Source of the DNA: an uncultured Marinicella sp.
Lineage (GTDB): Bacteria > Pseudomonadota > Gammaproteobacteria > Xanthomonadales > Marinicellaceae
Direction: 5' to 3'
DNA length: 46,275 nt
NCBI GenBank assembly: GCA_947502595.1
Contig: CANNAM010000016.1
Coordinates: 1 to 46,275 of the forward strand
Shown here: in pieces, positions 43,002-46,275 of the stretch
Position numbering within the stretch: position 1 is the stretch's first letter
How the letters are laid out: every line of letters starts with the position of its first letter
The notes under the pieces: generated by a model
The model's input: the letters and a program-made list of their open reading frames with translations, nothing else
Told to the model about the DNA's origin: nothing
The model's database searches: none
Made by a program: the position numbers and the translations under genes

Positions 43002-44570
43002 ATGACCGAAGACCAAAAGAAAAACCTCGAAACACAACTTTGGGGCATCGCCAACTTACTGCGTGGCAAAATCTCTGCCGATGATTACCGAGACTACATC
43101 CTCGGCTTCATCTTCTTTAAATACCTGTCAGAAAAACAATACCTCTACGCCAATGAATTACTCGAGGGCGAAGACGTTACTGAATACACGCTTGTCACCG
43201 ACTCAGAAACCCTTAAAGCCATCGAAGAAGAATCGGTACTGAAACTCGGTTACTACCTGGCACCCAATGAACTGTTCAGAATCCTGGTCGCAAAAGGTCA
43301 ATCACAAGTTGACGACGAATCTAATTACATACTTGAAGAACTCCAAGCGGTACTGAACCACATCGAGGACAGCACCCGCAACACCGAATCCGAAGAAGAT
43401 TTCAATGCCTTGTTCGAAGACCTCGATCTACAATCGAATAAACTCGGTCGCACGGTCAAAGCCCGCAACGACATCGTGGTAGAGATTCTGGGCTTCTTAA
43501 GTAAGATTGATTTTAAACTGAATGAAATTGAATCCGATGTACTCGGTGATGCCTATGAATATTTAATCGCCAAGTTCGCCGCCGGAGCAGGGAAGTCAGC
43601 CGGAGAATTCTACACGCCACAAAAAGTCTCGAAGATTCTCGCCAAGCTGGTCACCACCGGTAAAGACCGCTTGCGCTCGGTTTACGATCCGACCTGTGGC
43701 TCAGGCTCCTTGTTACTGCGTGTGGCGCGTGAAGCCGAAGTGGCTGAATTCTATGGTCAGGAACTGAACCGCACCACCTATAACTTGGCACGCATGAACA
43801 TGATTCTGCACGACGTGCATTACCGTGATTTCGATATCCAACAAGAAGACACCTTAGAAGAACCCAAACATTTAGACATGCGCTTTGAAGCCGTGGTGGC
43901 TAACCCGCCATTCTCAGCCCATTGGAAATCCAGCGCCAACCCACTGAACGACTCAGACGAACGCTTCAGTCCCTACGGCCGACTGGCACCCAAGACCAAA
44001 GCCGATTACGCCTTCCTCACCCACATGCTACACCAGCTGGATGATAACGGCATCATGGCCTCAGTCTTCCCCCACGGCGTGCTGTTCCGTGGTGCGGCCG
44101 AAGGCACCATCCGCGAATACATCATCAAACAAATGAACGCCCTAGATGCCGTTATCGGTTTACCCGCCAACATCTTCTACGGCACATCGATACCGACCTG
44201 TATCTTGGTGCTGCGAAAAGACCGCCAGCCCAACGACAAAGTCGTCTTCATCGACGCCAGTGGCGAAGGCCATTACATCAAAGAAGGTAACCAAAACGCG
44301 CTGCGTGATGAAGACGTGGATTTAATCATTGAAACCTACAGAAAACGGATTAGCAAAGACAAATACAGCCACGTCGCGACCTTGGCCGAAATCGCCGAGA
44401 ACGATTACAACCTTAATATCCCAAGGTATGTCGATACTTTTGAGGAAGAAGAAGCGGTAGATTTAAAAGTCGTATCAGATGAGCTCAAAAAAATTGATGC
44501 TGACCTAGAACAAACTAATCAAGAAATTGCCAAGTTCTGCAAGGAATTGGGCATTCCTACACCGTTTTGA
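43002..44570 (+). CDS. hsdM: Type I restriction-modification system methyltransferase subunit (HsdM)
   Basis: This is the N6-adenine methylase subunit of a type I R-M enzyme. It forms M2S with HsdS and, with HsdR, the restriction complex. The 522-aa protein starts with an HsdM N-terminal helical domain (TQLWGIANLLRGKISADDY). SAGEFYTPQKVSKILAKLV and the SAM-binding DPTCGSGSLLL (229-239) follow. The catalytic NPPF (301-304) and FPHGVLFRG are intact, so methylase activity is plausible. Codons favour C in the third position more than in most of the window, which suggests a different origin. The TGA overlaps the hsdS ATG (TGATG). No hsdR is visible, and it may lie beyond the right edge. Confidence 0.96.
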   Translation: MTEDQKKNLETQLWGIANLLRGKISADDYRDYILGFIFFKYLSEKQYLYANELLEGEDVTEYTLVTDSETLKAIEEESVLKLGYYLAPNELFRILVAKGQSQVDDESNYILEELQAVLNHIEDSTRNTESEEDFNALFEDLDLQSNKLGRTVKARNDIVVEILGFLSKIDFKLNEIESDVLGDAYEYLIAKFAAGAGKSAGEFYTPQKVSKILAKLVTTGKDRLRSVYDPTCGSGSLLLRVAREAEVAEFYGQELNRTTYNLARMNMILHDVHYRDFDIQQEDTLEEPKHLDMRFEAVVANPPFSAHWKSSANPLNDSDERFSPYGRLAPKTKADYAFLTHMLHQLDDNGIMASVFPHGVLFRGAAEGTIREYIIKQMNALDAVIGLPANIFYGTSIPTCILVLRKDRQPNDKVVFIDASGEGHYIKEGNQNALRDEDVDLIIETYRKRISKDKYSHVATLAEIAENDYNLNIPRYVDTFEEEEAVDLKVVSDELKKIDADLEQTNQEIAKFCKELGIPTPF

Positions 44571-45664
44571 TGGGCGCTGTAATGGATACAGAAAAGTTGA
44601 TTCCAAGTTTAAGGTTTAAGGAATTTGGGGATGCATGGGTTAAAGATAGAGTCGATAGCTTTGTTAAAAGGGAAAATAATCCTGTAAAAGTTGACAAAGA
44701 ACTAAAATATAAACAAATAGGCATTCGTTCTCATGGTAAAGGAATCTTTCATAAAATTGCTGTTACAGGTAAAGAACTAGGCAATAAAAGAGTTTTCTGG
44801 GTACATCCAGATGCTTTTATTGTGAATATTGTATTCGCATGGGAACAAGCTGTTACTAAATCATCACAACTTGAAAAAGGTTTTATAGCATCTCACCGAT
44901 TTCCAATGTTTGTACCGCTAAAGAATAAATCTGATTTAAAGTTTTTGCTGTATTTCTTTCTAAGACCAAAAGGAAAGCACATATTAGAATTAGCTTCACC
45001 TGGAGGTGCTGGCAGAAATAAAACTTTAGGCCAAAATGAATTCGCTAAATCTAAAATAATTGTTCCCAGTTTGAAAGAACAACAAAAAATCGCCAACTTC
45101 CTCACCGCCATTGATCAACGCATCATCTTACTTAAACAAAAAAAAGCCGCCCTAGAACTATACAAAAAAGGCCTGATGCAAAAAATCTTTAGTCAGAAGA
45201 TTCGGTTCCGAGATGATGATGGAAAGGGTTTTTCTGATTGGGTGGAGATTAAGTTAGGCGATATAGGAAATACATTAAATGGACTGACAGGAAAGACCAA
45301 AGAAAATTTTGGACGGGGTAAACGATATATTCAATATACACAAATTTTTAAAGGTTCAAAAATTAATATTGATGAGTGTGGATTAGTTGAAATTTCAAGT
45401 AATGAAAAACAAACTCTTTTAAATAAAGGTGATGTTTTATTTACAACATCTTCTGAGACACCACATGAGATTGGTATTTCATCAGTTATAGTTGATGATA
45501 TTGATGAGATTTACTTGAATAGTTTTTGTTTTGGATATAGGCAAACAGAAAATACTTACCTGCCTGAGTTTTCCCAATTCTTTTTTAGAAGCGCAAATGT
45601 TAGAAAAGAAATTATAAAACTGGCTCAAGGTAGTACACGCTTCGGTAATCCCCCCGAAAAATAG
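44570..45664 (+). CDS. hsdS: Type I restriction specificity subunit (HsdS), C-terminally truncated by an IS insertion
   Basis: HsdS selects the DNA target through two target-recognition domains. The protein starts RFKEFGDAWVKDRVD and TRD1 runs to about residue 165. The central conserved helices (about 165-210) have LKEQQKIANFLTAIDQRI. TRD2 starts at about 218 (WVEIKLGDIG) and reaches LAQGSTRF, the usual approach to the second conserved helix block. That block is missing. After Phe358 the frame enters IS sequence and stops at 45662-45664, leaving 364 aa where about 410-430 would be expected. TRD DNA is AT-rich, but the central conserved block uses C-ending codons like hsdM. TTG 44567 and ATG 44582 are alternative starts. 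The product probably cannot form a normal M2S complex. Confidence 0.88.
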   Translation: MGAVMDTEKLIPSLRFKEFGDAWVKDRVDSFVKRENNPVKVDKELKYKQIGIRSHGKGIFHKIAVTGKELGNKRVFWVHPDAFIVNIVFAWEQAVTKSSQLEKGFIASHRFPMFVPLKNKSDLKFLLYFFLRPKGKHILELASPGGAGRNKTLGQNEFAKSKIIVPSLKEQQKIANFLTAIDQRIILLKQKKAALELYKKGLMQKIFSQKIRFRDDDGKGFSDWVEIKLGDIGNTLNGLTGKTKENFGRGKRYIQYTQIFKGSKINIDECGLVEISSNEKQTLLNKGDVLFTTSSETPHEIGISSVIVDDIDEIYLNSFCFGYRQTENTYLPEFSQFFFRSANVRKEIIKLAQGSTRFGNPPEK

Positions 45665-45713
45665 CTGACGTCAAAAGTAGAATTTTCTTATAATTAGTTT
45701 TAAGGAGAATTTT

Positions 45714-45980
45714 ATGAAAACATCAAGATATTCAGACAGCCGAATATTGGCTATCATCAAACAAAATGAATCAGGTGTACCTGTGCCAGAGTTGTGTCGT
45801 GAACACGGCATGAGCTCAGCTACGTTTTACAAATGGCGAGCAAAATATGGAGGAATGGATGCATCGCTGATGAAACGAATGAAAGAGCTTGAGGATGAGA
45901 ATCGTCGTTTGAAAAAGATGTATGCTGAAGAACGTTTAAAAGCTGAGATGGTTCAAGATGCACTATCAAAAAAGTGGTAA
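45714..45980 (+). CDS. IS3-family transposase OrfA (helix-turn-helix DNA-binding protein)
   Basis: This is an 88-aa protein with an HTH domain (SRILAIIKQNESGVPVPELC, then HGMSSATFYKWRAKYGGM) and a C-terminal leucine-zipper-like coiled coil (MKELEDENRRLKKMY). OrfA binds the IS ends and supplies the N-terminal part of the OrfAB transposase. A strong AAGGAG (45702-45707) sits 6 nt before ATG 45714. It ends at TAA 45978-45980, just after the slippery site used to make OrfAB. Confidence 0.93.
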   Translation: MKTSRYSDSRILAIIKQNESGVPVPELCREHGMSSATFYKWRAKYGGMDASLMKRMKELEDENRRLKKMYAEERLKAEMVQDALSKKW

Positions 45981-46015
45981 GGCCGTCTTTTCGTAAACGA
46001 ATGGCTCAGGCGGCC
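45968..46015 (+). promoter_or_regulatory. Programmed -1 frameshift signal of the IS
   Basis: A AAA AAG (45968-45974) lies in the orfA frame as a classic slippery heptamer. Six nucleotides later a stem GGCCG (45981-45985)/CGGCC (46011-46015) with inner TCGT/ACGA can form. Slipping here moves ribosomes into the orfB frame and yields the OrfAB transposase. Confidence 0.75.
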
Positions 46016-46275
46016 ATAGCCAGTTATGACTCGAGCATGAGGTTAGCTTGTGCAGCCTTTGGTATCAGTGAAACGTGTTATCGATATCAAGCTAAATTGT
46101 CCAGTGAAAATGATGAAATTGCTGATTGGTTGATAAAGCTCACAACCAAGGAAACTGATTGGGGTTTCGGCTTGTGCTTTGACTATTTACGCAATGTGAA
46201 GCATTTTGGTTGGAATCACAAACGTGTGTATAGAATCTACTGTGAATTGGCTTTAAACCTCCGTATCAAGCCAAG
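45974..46275 (+). CDS. IS3-family transposase OrfB (partial, runs off the window)
   Basis: In the -1 frame from 45974 the sequence is open to the right edge, about 100 codons. It reads RPSFRKRMAQAAIASYD, then a second HTH_21-like segment (RLACAAFGISETCYRYQ), EIADWLIKL and WGFGLCFDYLRNVKHFGWNH, with KRVYRIYCELALNLRIKP at the edge. This is the pre-catalytic part of an IS3 DDE integrase. The DDE residues lie beyond the window. An internal ATG at 46001 could start a separate OrfB. Confidence 0.9.
   Translation, partial: MVRPSFRKRMAQAAIASYDSSMRLACAAFGISETCYRYQAKLSSENDEIADWLIKLTTKETDWGFGLCFDYLRNVKHFGWNHKRVYRIYCELALNLRIKP

Larger units (their letters stand above)
45644..46275 (+). mobile_element. 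IS3-family insertion sequence (IS407-like group), left part
   Basis: Homology to hsdS ends at about 45643. From there the sequence runs through a C-run (CCCCCC near 45650) to the orfA leader, orfA and orfB. The two-ORF layout with an A6G frameshift, and the orfA signature PELCREHGMSSATFYKWRAK, are IS3-family features that most resemble the IS407 group. The exact left inverted repeat cannot be fixed without the right end, which lies outside the window. Confidence 0.85.

Overview
The window looks like chromosomal DNA from a gammaproteobacterium with moderate to slightly low G+C. The evidence is a three-gene recCBD locus with E. coli-type RecB, RecC and RecD, a grpE/dnaK/dnaJ/dapB heat-shock block with a sigma-32-type promoter, LPS genes (KDO kinase and a heptosyltransferase-like GT9), MltF, and a Slp-family lipoprotein. 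A Marinicella-like or related marine lineage is possible, but that is a guess from overall gene style and not shown by the sequence.

Layout, left to right. A tRNA-Glu(TTC) at the left edge is followed by ispB (minus), a YajR-like MFS transporter (plus), an orphan PP2C phosphatase and mltF (both minus), a DUF6524/DUF6165-type gene pair and a small membrane diguanylate cyclase (plus). Next come recC-recB-recD, joined by two ATGA overlaps, then a VOC-fold protein, proC, a SWIM/SNF2 helicase and an AsmA-family protein (all plus). From about 23 to 27.8 kb lies a compact minus-strand cluster read kdkA-moaA-moaCD-moaE-uvrC. Its moaC and moaD are fused into one ORF. A divergent GT9 heptosyltransferase-like gene follows, then a Slp lipoprotein, a small membrane protein, recQ, a large CACHE/GGDEF protein, a secreted protein of unknown function, recN, and grpE, dnaK, dnaJ and dapB.

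The last 4 kb is accessory in character. About 790 bp without a gene holds two families of short palindromic repeats in an A-B-B/A-B-B arrangement. Then come a promoter with an overlapping dyad, a type I restriction-modification methylase (hsdM), a specificity gene (hsdS) that loses its C-terminus to an IS3-family insertion, and that IS element, which runs off the right edge. The IS carries an orfA/orfB frameshift cassette (A6G slippery site plus stem-loop).

Functionally, the window is rich in DNA repair and recombination (RecBCD, RecQ, RecN, UvrC, SNF2 helicase), proteostasis (GrpE/DnaK/DnaJ), envelope and LPS work (MltF, KdkA, GT9, AsmA, Slp) and molybdopterin synthesis. I did not find a clearly new multi-gene defence or biosynthetic system. 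The most unusual items are the MoaC-MoaD fusion, the composite repeat array, and the interrupted mosaic hsdS.
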